Shown one piece after another: positions 35,159 through 44,180 of a stretch of DNA of 61,620 bases; position 1 is the first letter of the stretch, and each line of letters begins with the position of its first letter. The notes below the pieces were generated by a model. That model made no database searches. It saw only the letters and a list, made by a program, of their open reading frames with translations, and was not told the origin of the DNA. Source of the DNA: Lachnospiraceae bacterium. GTDB taxonomy: Bacteria; Bacillota; Clostridia; Lachnospirales; Lachnospiraceae. A program made the translations under genes and the position numbers. The stretch spans positions 1 to 61,620 of the forward strand of contig JAFXFO010000015.1 in the NCBI GenBank assembly GCA_017520425.1, read 5' to 3'.

Positions 35159-36046
35159 TTAATCCACTCTTTCGTCTCCCCAGAAGAACAGTGCCACGGT
35201 ACCCGGACCGGTATGACTGCCAATGGTGGTACCAATATAGTTAATCAGCACCTTGCCCTTCATCTTAGGGAAATAAGCCTCTATTAAATCTGCCAGTGCT
35301 TTTGCATCCTCATAGCAGTCAGCATTTGTAATATAGCATTTTTCATTGTAATTGTCTCTATCCTGTGCGTACATCTTCATCTGTTCAAAGGTCTGCTGGA
35401 TAACCTTTTTCTTACCACGGATTTTGAATCGGGGAATCAGCTTTCCTTCATAACTTACATTTAACAGAGGACAAATACCTAAGATTCCTCCTACGAAGCC
35501 TGCCGTCTTGGAAACACGGCCACCCTTGATAAAGAAGGTCAAATCAGAGGTAAAGAACCAGTGGTGCATCTTCAACTTATTCTCCTCTGCCCACTGATAC
35601 AGCTCCTCTATGCTCATACCGCTGTCACGCATATCTGCTGCTTTATCCATAAGCAAACCAAAACCACCGGATGCTGCCAATGTATCTACAATATATATCT
35701 TTCTGTCCGGATATTTTTCTTCCAGCTCGTTCTTTGCAATATTTGCGGAATTCACTACACCGGTAATACCGGAAGACAAACAGAAATGGATAATATCCTT
35801 TCCTTCTTTCAAAAAGGGTTCAAAATATTCAGTAAACTCGGCTTCGTTAATCTGGGAGGTCTTGGTATCTGCACCGTCCCTCATAGCCTGATAAAAGTCT
35901 TCGAAACTCATGGACACACCCAAATCATCACTGTATTGCTTGCCATCCATCTCATAATGGAAGCATATGTACTTAATATTTCTTTCTTCAAAATGCTCCT
36001 TGGTCAAATCCGCTGTAGAACAACAACTCAGAATATATTCGCTCAT
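35159..36046 (-). CDS. DegV-family fatty-acid-binding protein
   Basis: DegV (FakB-like) proteins bind a fatty acid in a cleft and present it for phosphorylation by FakA. The sequence starts MSEYILSCCSTADLT and shows HFCLSSGITGVVNSANIA, the conserved Ser region, and YIGTTIGSHTGPGTVALFF near the C-terminus with the GSHxGPG motif. ATG 36046 gives 295 residues and matches usual DegV starts. The frame opens at a TTG (36064), and a GTG at 36061 has GAGG upstream, so the start is open. It is a single gene with its own terminator. Confidence 0.88.
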   Translation of the reverse strand: MSEYILSCCSTADLTKEHFEERNIKYICFHYEMDGKQYSDDLGVSMSFEDFYQAMRDGADTKTSQINEAEFTEYFEPFLKEGKDIIHFCLSSGITGVVNSANIAKNELEEKYPDRKIYIVDTLAASGGFGLLMDKAADMRDSGMSIEELYQWAEENKLKMHHWFFTSDLTFFIKGGRVSKTAGFVGGILGICPLLNVSYEGKLIPRFKIRGKKKVIQQTFEQMKMYAQDRDNYNEKCYITNADCYEDAKALADLIEAYFPKMKGKVLINYIGTTIGSHTGPGTVALFFWGDERVD

Positions 36047-36186
36047 CTTTGTACTTGGCACCAAATCCTCAGCGCCATACCCCTTTCTACTTATTTCAAG
36101 TTATTTCAACCCTTATATGTAGTTTTCATTACTACATTCTACATCACTTGCCACTTTTTGTAAATACCTTTATTGGATTTTCTCAC

Positions 36187-36212
36187 AAAAAAGAGGACAC
36201 CCTCGTGTCCTC
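36187..36212 (-). terminator. Terminator of the alpha-glucuronidase gene
   Basis: GAGGACAC and GTGTCCTC pair around four bases and run into TTTTTT on the minus strand. The same GAGGACAC/GTGTCCTC stem is reused after tyrA at 52952-52987. Confidence 0.9.
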
Positions 36213-36231
36213 TCAAAGAATTGCTTTTAGA

Positions 36232-38223
36232 TTAATATATCTTTCTGCCCTTTTCATCTGCAATGCCGCTTTTTCTGTAGAAATAGGTATTCACCTGATC
36301 CCGCCATTCCCTGGCATTCAGCAACTGCCTGTTGAAACGCTCCGTAACCACCGCAAAGATTTCTTCATCCACTTTATCCTTCAGAGTTGCCCAGGACGCT
36401 ATCATAGTCTCCACTTCTTCCACACCTTCAAAGTGAGTATCATAAATATGCTGAATCAAAGTCTTACCGGACTTTAATGTATATGTATAAGGAACATGGT
36501 GGAAAAACAATAATAGTTCCTCCGGGCAGGTTTCCATATTGTTGTACATGGATGCATTGGGCTCATAATACTGCTGTGCATAGCCGGTACCCTTGTCCGT
36601 ACGGTCCACACCCATTCCCAAATGGTCTGCACGATGATAGGTACCCCAACGAGAGTACTCATAACCGTCAACACTGGGACCATAATGTACATGTGGGGTT
36701 ACCATCCAACCGATACCAAGGGGTGTGGTATATTTTTCATAGGTAGTACGGGACTCCATGAGAATCTTAAGTACCTTCTCCACCACTTCCACATCATTAG
36801 ATAATGCCTGACGAATCCACTCCTCTGCAATTTTCTCTGCTGTCAGATTTGTATTATAAGCCAGACGTCCGAAACCATAGAAATTAGCTCCTGCCAAATC
36901 GTTTCCGGTCCAGTTTTTATCATTTCCTGTATTAACTACTGCGGCAAAGCCGGTATTTTTATTGCCCAAGGTTCGTCCGCTGATTACATCTGCAATGGTG
37001 TCATTTTCTTCCGCACAATAGGTCTTAAAACTTAAAATCTCCTTGAACATGGGAATCAGATAGCAAACATCAATCTGATGTCCGGTATATTCCTGTGCTA
37101 CCTGCACCTCCAACATCTGGTTGGTCTTCTTCAGTCCTCCCAACAAAGGCGAAATGGGCTCACGTACCTGAAAATCCATAGGGCCGTTCTTAATCTGCAG
37201 GATTACATTGTCATGATAATCACCATCCATTTGGATGAAATTATCGTATGCCGCACGGGCACGGTCGGTCTTGTAGTCCCTCCAGTCCTGCTGGCAATTG
37301 TATACAAAACATCTCCAGATAATGATACCGCCGTAAGGCTTGATAATATCCGCCAGCATATTGGCACCGTCCGCCTGAGTTCTTCCGTAAGTAAAAGGTC
37401 CCGGTCTTCCCTCGGAATCCGCCTTTACCAGAAAACCGCCTAAATTAGGGATTTTCGCATATACTTCTGCAATCTTTTGCTCCCACCAATTAATTACTTC
37501 CGAATCAAGGGGATCTGCACTGTTGGGTCCGCCCAGTTCGATGGCCGCCGCAAAATTCAGACTTAAAAACAGCTTGATTCCGTAACCTGCAAACAAATCC
37601 GTCATTTTTTTAACTTTATCCATATATCGCTCGGTAATCAGGTGGGTAGCAGGTCCTACCACGTTTACATTGTTGATTACTACTGCATTGATACCCACGC
37701 TGGCAATCAGTCTGCAATAATCTTTGGTACGTTCATTTACCACCACTTCCTCATTCTCAAAGAAGAAAGACTTTCCTGAATATCCTCGCTCAATGCTTCC
37801 GTCCATATTATCCCAGTGATTGTACATACGGAAGGGATTGGAGGGTTTTTCTGAAACTTTAATACCTGTCAGAGGTTTTTCCATGGAAATGCGACGAAGA
37901 AGCTCAAACATACCATATAAAAGACCATTCTCATCACTTGCACTAAGGGTCACCAACCCTTCCTTTTCCTCAATATCATATCCTTCTGCAGCAATTTCCT
38001 TATTCTTTGTGATACAGAGTCCCTTTGTCAGCTGTTCATCAAATACAATCTCCGGCTTTACGGATAACATGCCTGTTATACCATTATCCAGTTCGTTTAT
38101 GGCATTCTGAAGTATGATACTTTCCTTATCAAATCCCAGAACAGATATCTTTTCCACAAATTTATCATTGCCACTAACCTTCTTGGGACCATATACAAGC
38201 CATCCCTGAGTCCAATTCTTCAT
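36232..38223 (-). CDS. GH67 alpha-glucuronidase
   Basis: GH67 enzymes remove 4-O-methyl-glucuronic acid from the end of aldouronic acids released from glucuronoxylan. The 663 residues show FLVKADSEGRPGPFTYGR (general acid Glu271), ILQIKNGPMDFQVREP (Asp350) and VQVAQEYTGHQ (Glu378). These correspond to the known E285/D364/E392 triad with a constant offset. There is no signal peptide, so it acts inside the cell on imported oligosaccharides. AGGAGG lies seven bases upstream of ATG 38223. The promoter and cre-like site upstream suggest carbon catabolite control. No xylanase or transporter gene is adjacent. Confidence 0.95.
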   Translation of the reverse strand: MKNWTQGWLVYGPKKVSGNDKFVEKISVLGFDKESIILQNAINELDNGITGMLSVKPEIVFDEQLTKGLCITKNKEIAAEGYDIEEKEGLVTLSASDENGLLYGMFELLRRISMEKPLTGIKVSEKPSNPFRMYNHWDNMDGSIERGYSGKSFFFENEEVVVNERTKDYCRLIASVGINAVVINNVNVVGPATHLITERYMDKVKKMTDLFAGYGIKLFLSLNFAAAIELGGPNSADPLDSEVINWWEQKIAEVYAKIPNLGGFLVKADSEGRPGPFTYGRTQADGANMLADIIKPYGGIIIWRCFVYNCQQDWRDYKTDRARAAYDNFIQMDGDYHDNVILQIKNGPMDFQVREPISPLLGGLKKTNQMLEVQVAQEYTGHQIDVCYLIPMFKEILSFKTYCAEENDTIADVISGRTLGNKNTGFAAVVNTGNDKNWTGNDLAGANFYGFGRLAYNTNLTAEKIAEEWIRQALSNDVEVVEKVLKILMESRTTYEKYTTPLGIGWMVTPHVHYGPSVDGYEYSRWGTYHRADHLGMGVDRTDKGTGYAQQYYEPNASMYNNMETCPEELLLFFHHVPYTYTLKSGKTLIQHIYDTHFEGVEEVETMIASWATLKDKVDEEIFAVVTERFNRQLLNAREWRDQVNTYFYRKSGIADEKGRKIY

Positions 38224-38244
38224 AAAATAACCTCCTAAACAAAA

Positions 38245-38297
38245 TTGGTAGCGCTTACATTTTCTATCAGTTTATCCTATTCGTGAGGCTTTTGCAA
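38245..38297 (-). promoter_or_regulatory. Promoter and cre-like operator of the GH67 gene
   Basis: On the minus strand TTGCAA (38292-38297) and TAAACT (38269-38274) are 17 bases apart. Immediately downstream, TGTAAGCGCTACCAA (38245-38259) fits the CcpA cre or LacI-type operator pattern with one mismatch. A site over the start point should repress in the presence of preferred sugar or absence of inducer. Confidence 0.7.
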
Positions 38298-38468
38298 TAT
38301 ATTATTCTGTACAATTTGCAGGCAAAAGGCTGGATATTTTCTTCTCCAAAACAAGATTTTCTTTTCACAATTATAAAGCTATTAGTAGCAATCTCATAAA
38401 CAAATAGTTTACATAATGTTGTTGACTTTTTCAGTCATTTTGCAAGTGGAATTGCAAATGTAGATTTT

Positions 38469-38546
38469 TGTGGATAAAATCTGAAAATGTCATATTTTCT
38501 GTCACTTTCACATTTGATATCCACCATATCCACAGAGTTATCCACA
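38469..38546. promoter_or_regulatory. Cluster of DnaA-box sequences
   Basis: Two perfect boxes, TGTGGATAA (38469-38477, minus orientation) and TTATCCACA (38538-38546), flank two near-matches, ATATCCACC (38517-38525) and ATATCCACA (38526-38534). Three of the four are in tandem on the plus strand. An AT-rich stretch follows. No dnaA or dnaN gene is in the window. A DnaA-binding regulatory or titration site is possible. Confidence 0.55.
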
Positions 38547-38701
38547 TATACAACAGTGTCACCCCCCACCTATCTATGACGTCATTTTCGTATAAAATGC
38601 ATGTCAGTTTCTCAAAAATTGCAAAAAACGTATATGTGTTCGGTTTACATATTTTGTTTACCATAATTTGTATTATGTTTATTTGAAAATTTGTCAAAAA
38701 T

Positions 38702-38746
38702 AAAAAACAGGTTTTAAGTCTTTATTCAAAAAACTCAAAACCTGTT
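38702..38746 (-). terminator. Terminator of the helicase gene
   Basis: On the minus strand AACAGGTTTTGAG and CTTAAAACCTGTT pair (one G-U pair) and continue into TTTTTA. It follows the helicase stop codon at 38764. Confidence 0.82.
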
Positions 38747-38763
38747 TCAAATTCTTTCCTCTT

Positions 38764-41247
38764 CTATAGCCAGGAATCCCAAAAACGCTCGACTTTTTTC
38801 TCGATGGTAGCCATGCCCACCTCCTGATAATTCTCCCACTCTCTTGGGAAAAGACGAATATAAGAGTTCTGCTGGAACCGTTCATCTAAAAGTGCTATAA
38901 TTCCCACATCATCAGAAGTCCGAATCACGCGTCCGGCAGCCTGAAGAACCTTATTCATACCCGGGAAACGATAGGCATAATCAAATCCGTTTCCACCATT
39001 GTCATCAAAGTAATTTTTCAAGATTTCCCGCTCAAAACACACCTGCGGAAGGCCGGTTCCTATCACAATTGCACCAATCAAACTATCATGCTTTAAATCT
39101 ATACCTTCACTAAAGATGCCACCCAAAACGCAGAACCCAATCAAATATCTGTCTTCCTCATAGGAAACATCAAAATTCAACGCATTTTCTATATCTAATT
39201 CAACATTTCCTTCAAATAAGTGTAAAAACTCTTCCCTATCCGCTTCATTCATGATATCCGACTGCAATACACAGTCCATTTCTTCTGTGGCAAAGTATTC
39301 TGCAAATACCTGATACACCTCTTCCAGAAAAGCATAGGATGGACAAAATACCATATAATTCCCATGTCTTTTCGTGACAATCTGCTGAATATACTTGGCA
39401 ATTTTCATAAATTCTTCTTCTGAACGTCTGGTATACTTACTGGTTACATCATTTGCAACAAATAGTCCTCTCTTTTCCGGATCGAATACGGAATTGGCAT
39501 ATACTTCATAGTCCTTTTCTTCCCCTCCAAGCAGAGTTTTATAGTACTGTATGGGCAGGAATGTGGCAGAAAACAACACGCTGCTACGTCCTTTTTGCAT
39601 ACATTCCTTCAGATTGGTAGACGGGTCCACACAAAACAGCTTTACCAGGAAATCACCGTTTTCGCTTCTCTGAGAGTACTTCACATACTTGTCATCAACC
39701 AGCTCATATATCTCTAAAAAGTGCTTAATCTTGAAATACAAATCCAAAAGAGGTTCCTTTTCCGGCACTTCACCCTCTTCACTCTCCTCCAGATAGCTTT
39801 CCATCTTCTCCCTCAAACGTCCCAAAGGCAGAATCAGACGTTCCACACTATCCAGTATGCGACAATCCTCACATTCTTTCTTTAGTGCCAGCATTTCTTT
39901 GTTGCACTTTTCCAGCTGTTTGATCATGGCATAGGCATAGCCCTGTCCGAAAAGCACCGTTTTATGCGATACTCCGTGATTTCCCTTCTGCTCTTCAATA
40001 TCATCCGCACCATCCTGCAGAATCCGCTTCAGCTCCAGAAACTCCTCCTTCAGAAGGGTGGCACTATACATTTCCCTGCCTCTTTCCAGAAGATTGTGTG
40101 CCTCATCAATCAGAAAAACATAGTTCTTGCTACTGTTCTCCCCAAAGAAACGCTTCAGATACACATGGGGATCAAATAGATAGTTGTAATCCCCGATAAT
40201 CGCATCCGCATACAAGCTCATATCCAGACAGAACTCAAAAGGACATACCTTATGCTTGTGGGCATATTCCTCAATCTTTTCACGACTAAAGCTGTCCTCG
40301 TGGGTTAAAAGATCATACATAGCCTCATTGATACGGTCAAAATGGCCTTTGGCATATGGACAATGCTCGGGATTACACTGTGTCTCCTCCATAAAACAGA
40401 TTTTATCCTTAGCTGTCAGTATCACGCTTTTTAGCTGTAATCCCTGCTGTCTGAGTATCTCAAATGTCTGCTCTGCCACCGTACGCGTAATGGTCTTAGC
40501 CGTCAGATAGAACAACTTATCTCCCATGCCCTTTTCCATAGCTTTAATGGTCGGAAACACAGTAGAAATGGTCTTTCCAACACCTGTGGGTGCCTCCAGA
40601 AACAGCTTCCTCTTATGATAAATAGTCTGATACACATAGGTCACCAGCTCCTTCTGCCCTTCCCGATAAGGAAAGGGAAACTGTACCTGACGGATGGATT
40701 CGTTTCGTGTTTGCTTCCACTGATACTCATAGTCCGCCCACTTCACATACTCTTGCAGGACACCTTCGAACCATTTCTTCAGCTCCTCGAAAGTATACTC
40801 GGAAGTAAAATACCGAATCTCTTCCGTCTCTAAATGACAATAGGTCATACGTACCTGTATGACCGAAATCTCCTTTTGCAAGGCATATATATATGCATAA
40901 CATTTAGCCTGAGCCAAATGCACCGGGTTTGCTTCCTTCATACGAAACAGTTCCCGGTAAGTACCCTTGATTTCATCAATCACTTTTTCCTTAGGGGTAT
41001 CAATAATACCGTCCGCACGCCCCTCCACAACCAAATCATAATTTTCTGTAACATGGGTATAACGCAGTGTCACTTCTGCCTGATAATCCGGCCCCATCTG
41101 TTTCTGAATCATCCGGTGTATCCGGCTTCCATCCTGCATGGCAGTCTCCGAGGAGGCATGATGACGATTATCAATATCACCGCTTCGCAATATAAATTCT
41201 ACCAGATTTCTCACCGAAATCTTAATCTGCTCTCTAGATGTCTCCAT
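38764..41247 (-). CDS. Cas4-like nuclease fused to XPD/DinG-type helicase
   Basis: Residues 1-180 form a RecB/Cas4-like PD-(D/E)XK nuclease: GRADG with Asp79, DEIKG with Glu92 and Lys94, and the QAKCY motif at 113-117. Residues 190-827 form an iron-sulphur superfamily 2 helicase: Walker A APTGVGKT (219-226), four Cys suited to a 4Fe-4S cluster (about 284, 291, 296 and 335), DEAH (381-384) and the C-terminal box GRVIRTSDDVG. DinG/XPD helicases unwind 5'-to-3' and act in DNA repair. The nuclease fusion suggests coupled unwinding and trimming. The next repair genes are two genes upstream and behind SOS-like boxes. Confidence 0.88.
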   Translation of the reverse strand: METSREQIKISVRNLVEFILRSGDIDNRHHASSETAMQDGSRIHRMIQKQMGPDYQAEVTLRYTHVTENYDLVVEGRADGIIDTPKEKVIDEIKGTYRELFRMKEANPVHLAQAKCYAYIYALQKEISVIQVRMTYCHLETEEIRYFTSEYTFEELKKWFEGVLQEYVKWADYEYQWKQTRNESIRQVQFPFPYREGQKELVTYVYQTIYHKRKLFLEAPTGVGKTISTVFPTIKAMEKGMGDKLFYLTAKTITRTVAEQTFEILRQQGLQLKSVILTAKDKICFMEETQCNPEHCPYAKGHFDRINEAMYDLLTHEDSFSREKIEEYAHKHKVCPFEFCLDMSLYADAIIGDYNYLFDPHVYLKRFFGENSSKNYVFLIDEAHNLLERGREMYSATLLKEEFLELKRILQDGADDIEEQKGNHGVSHKTVLFGQGYAYAMIKQLEKCNKEMLALKKECEDCRILDSVERLILPLGRLREKMESYLEESEEGEVPEKEPLLDLYFKIKHFLEIYELVDDKYVKYSQRSENGDFLVKLFCVDPSTNLKECMQKGRSSVLFSATFLPIQYYKTLLGGEEKDYEVYANSVFDPEKRGLFVANDVTSKYTRRSEEEFMKIAKYIQQIVTKRHGNYMVFCPSYAFLEEVYQVFAEYFATEEMDCVLQSDIMNEADREEFLHLFEGNVELDIENALNFDVSYEEDRYLIGFCVLGGIFSEGIDLKHDSLIGAIVIGTGLPQVCFEREILKNYFDDNGGNGFDYAYRFPGMNKVLQAAGRVIRTSDDVGIIALLDERFQQNSYIRLFPREWENYQEVGMATIEKKVERFWDSWL

Positions 41248-41293
41248 CCGCCCGACTGCTCCTTACATTCTTTACTCTATTTCACCTTTCGGA

Positions 41294-41728
41294 TTACTTC
41301 CAAAACAGCAATAATATTGGTGTTGTAATAACACTAGTTATGGAATACAAAAATGCATAAAACCAAATAGACTCCATAATATAATAAATCCCATCTTTCC
41401 CAATAAATACCAAAGTAAATATTCCCAGATAAATGAACATATTGGTCAAGGCTGCACCGAACATAATCCAGCCTCTTGTAACCGGTTTTGTCTCCATATA
41501 GCGGTTCATTATTTTATTCCCAACAATCACACATACAGGCGTTATAATAGGGGTTGCCAATGAAATTATCATAAGCACTAACACAAGGCCACCAACAAGG
41601 TTCTTAATAATCCCCTCCGGCAACCCATCGACCTTAATCGTCAGTATAAAACCATTCAATAAAATAACAGTGAAAAATATGCCTAAGGAAACTGCAAATC
41701 GATACAATAATTTTCTTTCCTCACTCAT
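41294..41728 (-). CDS. Four-helix membrane protein of unknown function
   Basis: The 144 residues contain four hydrophobic helices separated by short loops (about 10-30, 38-66, 85-107 and 115-140). No enzymatic or transport motif is recognisable. GGAGGGG precedes ATG 41728. It sits between the helicase and the TIGR03915 gene on the same strand with gaps of 46 and 68 bases. Function unknown. Confidence 0.6.
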   Translation of the reverse strand: MSEERKLLYRFAVSLGIFFTVILLNGFILTIKVDGLPEGIIKNLVGGLVLVLMIISLATPIITPVCVIVGNKIMNRYMETKPVTRGWIMFGAALTNMFIYLGIFTLVFIGKDGIYYIMESIWFYAFLYSITSVITTPILLLFWK

Positions 41729-41796
41729 TCTGCCCCTCCATACGCTATGATACTATATGATTATAACACTAACTCATATAAAAGCGCAAATCAAGC

Positions 41797-42567
41797 CTAT
41801 GCTTTATCCCACTCCGTCATATAATCCCTGAAATATAAGGGCAGCATATTCATCTGTAGCCTGGGATTGGCACGTTCCTTAATGGTAATGGACTTACAAA
41901 AATGCCGAAACAGCTCTGCATATTTCTCTTCTGCATCCGAATAAGGTACTTCCCGGAACCGTTCCTCCAGTTTCTCCCCAGTGGCTAGAAACCATTGTCC
42001 CCGGTAGGGATGAATCCCGAAAATCTTCCTCTTTTCATCAAAGATTGCAAAATTCTCTGACGGGAAGCGGTCTGAAAAATGCTCCATCAGGTTATTCATT
42101 ATATGATTCTTGGGCGCTATCACCGCATACAGGATGCCATTCTCAAGTTCCCGAAAGCGCAGGAATCCCACCCAATGATGGGCTTCTCTGCAGGCTGTGG
42201 AAGACAGCTTAAAGGTCTTAAGCACATAATCATCTGTCAGATGGTCAAACAAATGCCCCGGTGCCGGCTTGGTCTCCAGTCCGTAAGCAATGGTCTTATA
42301 CACAGCCTGGGCCTTTTCCAAATCTCCGGTGGACAGGGCCATGCACAATCCGAAATAATCCTTCTCACCGAATTTCTGCTGACAAGTGCGCATGACTTTA
42401 ATTGCTCTTTCCTTATCCGTTTCTACACGGATATATTCCGCGAACAACAGATTCTCCTCCACCAAACTGATACGTGTTTCAAAAGCATGATGCTTATCCT
42501 CATAAATCCGATAAATAGCCGTGAAAATCCCCTCTAAAGTATCTTCACATTGATATACAAATGACAT
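41797..42567 (-). CDS. TIGR03915-family DNA-metabolism protein
   Basis: The 256 residues match my memory of TIGR03915, the constant partner of TIGR03916 radical-SAM proteins: an opening FVYQCEDTLEGIFTAIYRIYE, a middle EAHHWVGFLRFRELENGILYAVI and an ending WFLATGEKLEERF. The pair is thought to act on DNA lesions or modified bases, but no reaction is known to me. AGGAG precedes ATG 42567, 14 bases after the partner stop. It should share the LexA-like control upstream. Confidence 0.8.
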   Translation of the reverse strand: MSFVYQCEDTLEGIFTAIYRIYEDKHHAFETRISLVEENLLFAEYIRVETDKERAIKVMRTCQQKFGEKDYFGLCMALSTGDLEKAQAVYKTIAYGLETKPAPGHLFDHLTDDYVLKTFKLSSTACREAHHWVGFLRFRELENGILYAVIAPKNHIMNNLMEHFSDRFPSENFAIFDEKRKIFGIHPYRGQWFLATGEKLEERFREVPYSDAEEKYAELFRHFCKSITIKERANPRLQMNMLPLYFRDYMTEWDKA

Positions 42568-42581
42568 AATTTATTTTTCTC

Positions 42582-43970
42582 CTAAAACATCCCCACCGCG
42601 GAGCGGTATCGATCCTCTATTCCCACCACACCGGTAAACATATGATCATCAAACAAGCTCATCTGCTTGTAGCTCATGCCGTCACTTCCAAACTTGATAC
42701 GCTCCTTGTCCGTGGTCAGATTCCGCACGATGTAATCCTCCTCCAGCTTGGTGTTATACATCATCCTTCCATTGCAGGTAAGGAAATACAGCGCTCTTTT
42801 CAATACCACACCCATCTTCTTCAAATCCGGAAATGTCAGCTTGGCAGTGCGTCTGGCTTTCATAATCCGCTGGGCACTCTTTACCCCTACCCCCGGCACT
42901 CGCAACAGCATCTCATAAGAAGCTCTATTTACCTCCACCGGAAAACACTCCAAATGCCGCACAGCCCAGTCCTCCTTAGGATCCAGCATCACATTAAAAA
43001 AAGGGCGATTTTCATCCAAAAGCTCTGCCGCCTTAAATCCGTAAAAGCGAAGCAGCCAATCCGCCTGATACAGTCGGTGCTCACGCAGTAAGGGCGGTCC
43101 ACCCGGCAGACTGGGAAGCATCTTATCCTCGTTCACCTTTACAAAAGCCGAATAATAAACTCTCTTTAAATCAAACTTCCGGTACAGGCTCTCTGCTACA
43201 TTTAGTATCTGATAATCATTCTCCGGAGTAGCACCAATAATCATCTGGGTAGACTGACCACCTGCCACAAAGGAAGGCGCATTGCGATAAATGGCCAGCT
43301 CATTCTTATTCTGTGTAATACCGTTTTGAATCTGGCGCATGGGCGTCAGAATAGTTTTGCGATGCTTATTGGGTGCCAGGTTTTGCAAACCCTCCGCCGT
43401 AGGAAGCTCCAGATTTACACTCATTCTGTCTGCCAAGAACCCGGTCATACGAATCAGCTCCCCGTCCGCTCCCGGAATAGCCTTGATATGTACATAACCA
43501 TTAAAGTGATATTTATGACGTAGGAGATATAGTGTCCGATAAATCAGCTCCATGGTTCGGTTCGGATTGTCAATAATTCCGGAACTTAAAAACAATCCCT
43601 CTATATAATTTCTCCGATAAAACTCCATGGTCAGGGTGCAGATTTCCTCCGGTGTAAAAGTAGCTCGGGGTACGTCATTGGACTTGCGGTTGATACAGTA
43701 TTTACAATCATAAGTACATTCATTAGACATCAGAATCTTTAGCAACGATATGCATCTTCCGTCACCGGCAAAGCTATGGCAAATGCCGGCCTTATTACAG
43801 TTGCCCATGTCTTTGCCGTTGCCTCCCCTCTCCACGCCGCTGGAAGAACAGCTCACGTCATATTTAGCAGCGTCCGACAATATCTCCAGCTTCTCCATCA
43901 GGGACATAGTACCTTGCCGAAAAGGTGCCGCCCCATCCTTTTCACACACTATTTTATTCTGCAAAACCAT
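42582..43970 (-). CDS. TIGR03916-family radical-SAM DNA modification/repair protein
   Basis: The radical-SAM motif CTYDCKYC binds a 4Fe-4S cluster and S-adenosylmethionine. A helix-hairpin-helix (LLRVPGVGVKSAQRIMKAR), a non-specific DNA-binding motif, lies in the C-terminal half, supporting a DNA substrate. ATG 43970 is preferred (462 residues), because AGGA lies six bases upstream. ATG 44009 would lie inside the second LexA-like box with an 8-base leader, so it is unlikely. ATG 43907 (MSLMEKLEIL) is another candidate by family resemblance. It is the first gene of a two-gene operon. Confidence 0.82.
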   Translation of the reverse strand: MVLQNKIVCEKDGAAPFRQGTMSLMEKLEILSDAAKYDVSCSSSGVERGGNGKDMGNCNKAGICHSFAGDGRCISLLKILMSNECTYDCKYCINRKSNDVPRATFTPEEICTLTMEFYRRNYIEGLFLSSGIIDNPNRTMELIYRTLYLLRHKYHFNGYVHIKAIPGADGELIRMTGFLADRMSVNLELPTAEGLQNLAPNKHRKTILTPMRQIQNGITQNKNELAIYRNAPSFVAGGQSTQMIIGATPENDYQILNVAESLYRKFDLKRVYYSAFVKVNEDKMLPSLPGGPPLLREHRLYQADWLLRFYGFKAAELLDENRPFFNVMLDPKEDWAVRHLECFPVEVNRASYEMLLRVPGVGVKSAQRIMKARRTAKLTFPDLKKMGVVLKRALYFLTCNGRMMYNTKLEEDYIVRNLTTDKERIKFGSDGMSYKQMSLFDDHMFTGVVGIEDRYRSAVGMF

Positions 43971-44002
43971 CTCGTTTCCTGCCACTTTTTGCACCTCTTT
44001 CA

Positions 44003-44052
44003 CAAACATATGTTCTTTTGTTCAGAATAGCACATATGTTCGGTATTTTCAA
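44003..44052 (-). promoter_or_regulatory. SOS-type promoter: two LexA-like boxes
   Basis: On the minus strand TTGAAA (44047-44052) and TATTCT (44024-44029) are 17 bases apart. The spacer carries CGAACATATGTGCT (44029-44042), and AGAACATATGTTTG (44003-44016) lies just downstream over the start region. Both agree with the Gram-positive LexA consensus CGAACRNRYGTTYC at 12 of 14 positions. They should block the radical-SAM operon until DNA damage. Confidence 0.75.
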
Positions 44053-44074
44053 GCATATTTTATGCAAAAACCTC

Positions 44075-44140
44075 TTGCAAAATCCTGTAAAAAGAGGTTA
44101 AATAGATAGATGGAACGGAATAAATATTGCGTGTTCCGTT
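44075..44140 (+). promoter_or_regulatory. asnA promoter and leader hairpin
   Basis: TTGCAA (44075-44080) and TTAAAT (44098-44103) are 17 bases apart on the plus strand, divergent from the SOS-like promoter. Downstream AACGGAA (44114-44120) and TTCCGTT (44134-44140) pair and are followed by TTTGAG. This is a weak terminator-like hairpin in the asnA leader; regulation is speculative. Confidence 0.5.
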
Positions 44141-44180
44141 TTTGAGATTTACGTTCGCAAGCGTAAGAAGGGTTTTCCCT

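Larger units (their letters stand above)
38224..38763. other. 540-base intergenic region with promoter, DnaA boxes and terminator
   Basis: This gap contains the alpha-glucuronidase promoter and cre-like site (38245-38297), the DnaA-box cluster (38469-38546), an AT-rich stretch (about 38590-38700) and the helicase-gene terminator (38702-38746). A TTGACA (38692-38697) with TAATAC 16 bases on is a second, weaker minus-strand promoter. An 88-codon minus frame inside it looks spurious. Confidence 0.7.

Noticed and set aside
35561-36163. 200-codon plus-strand frame opposite the DegV gene
   Set aside because: Antisense shadow; DegV motifs are intact on the minus strand.
38431-38697. 88-codon minus-strand frame
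   Set aside because: It starts at the TTG of a TTGACA promoter hexamer, has no ribosome binding site, and crosses the DnaA boxes.
38469-38700. Possible chromosomal origin (oriC)
   Set aside because: DnaA boxes and an AT-rich stretch exist, but dnaA, dnaN and other origin genes are absent and the box number is low. Reported as a DnaA-box cluster only.
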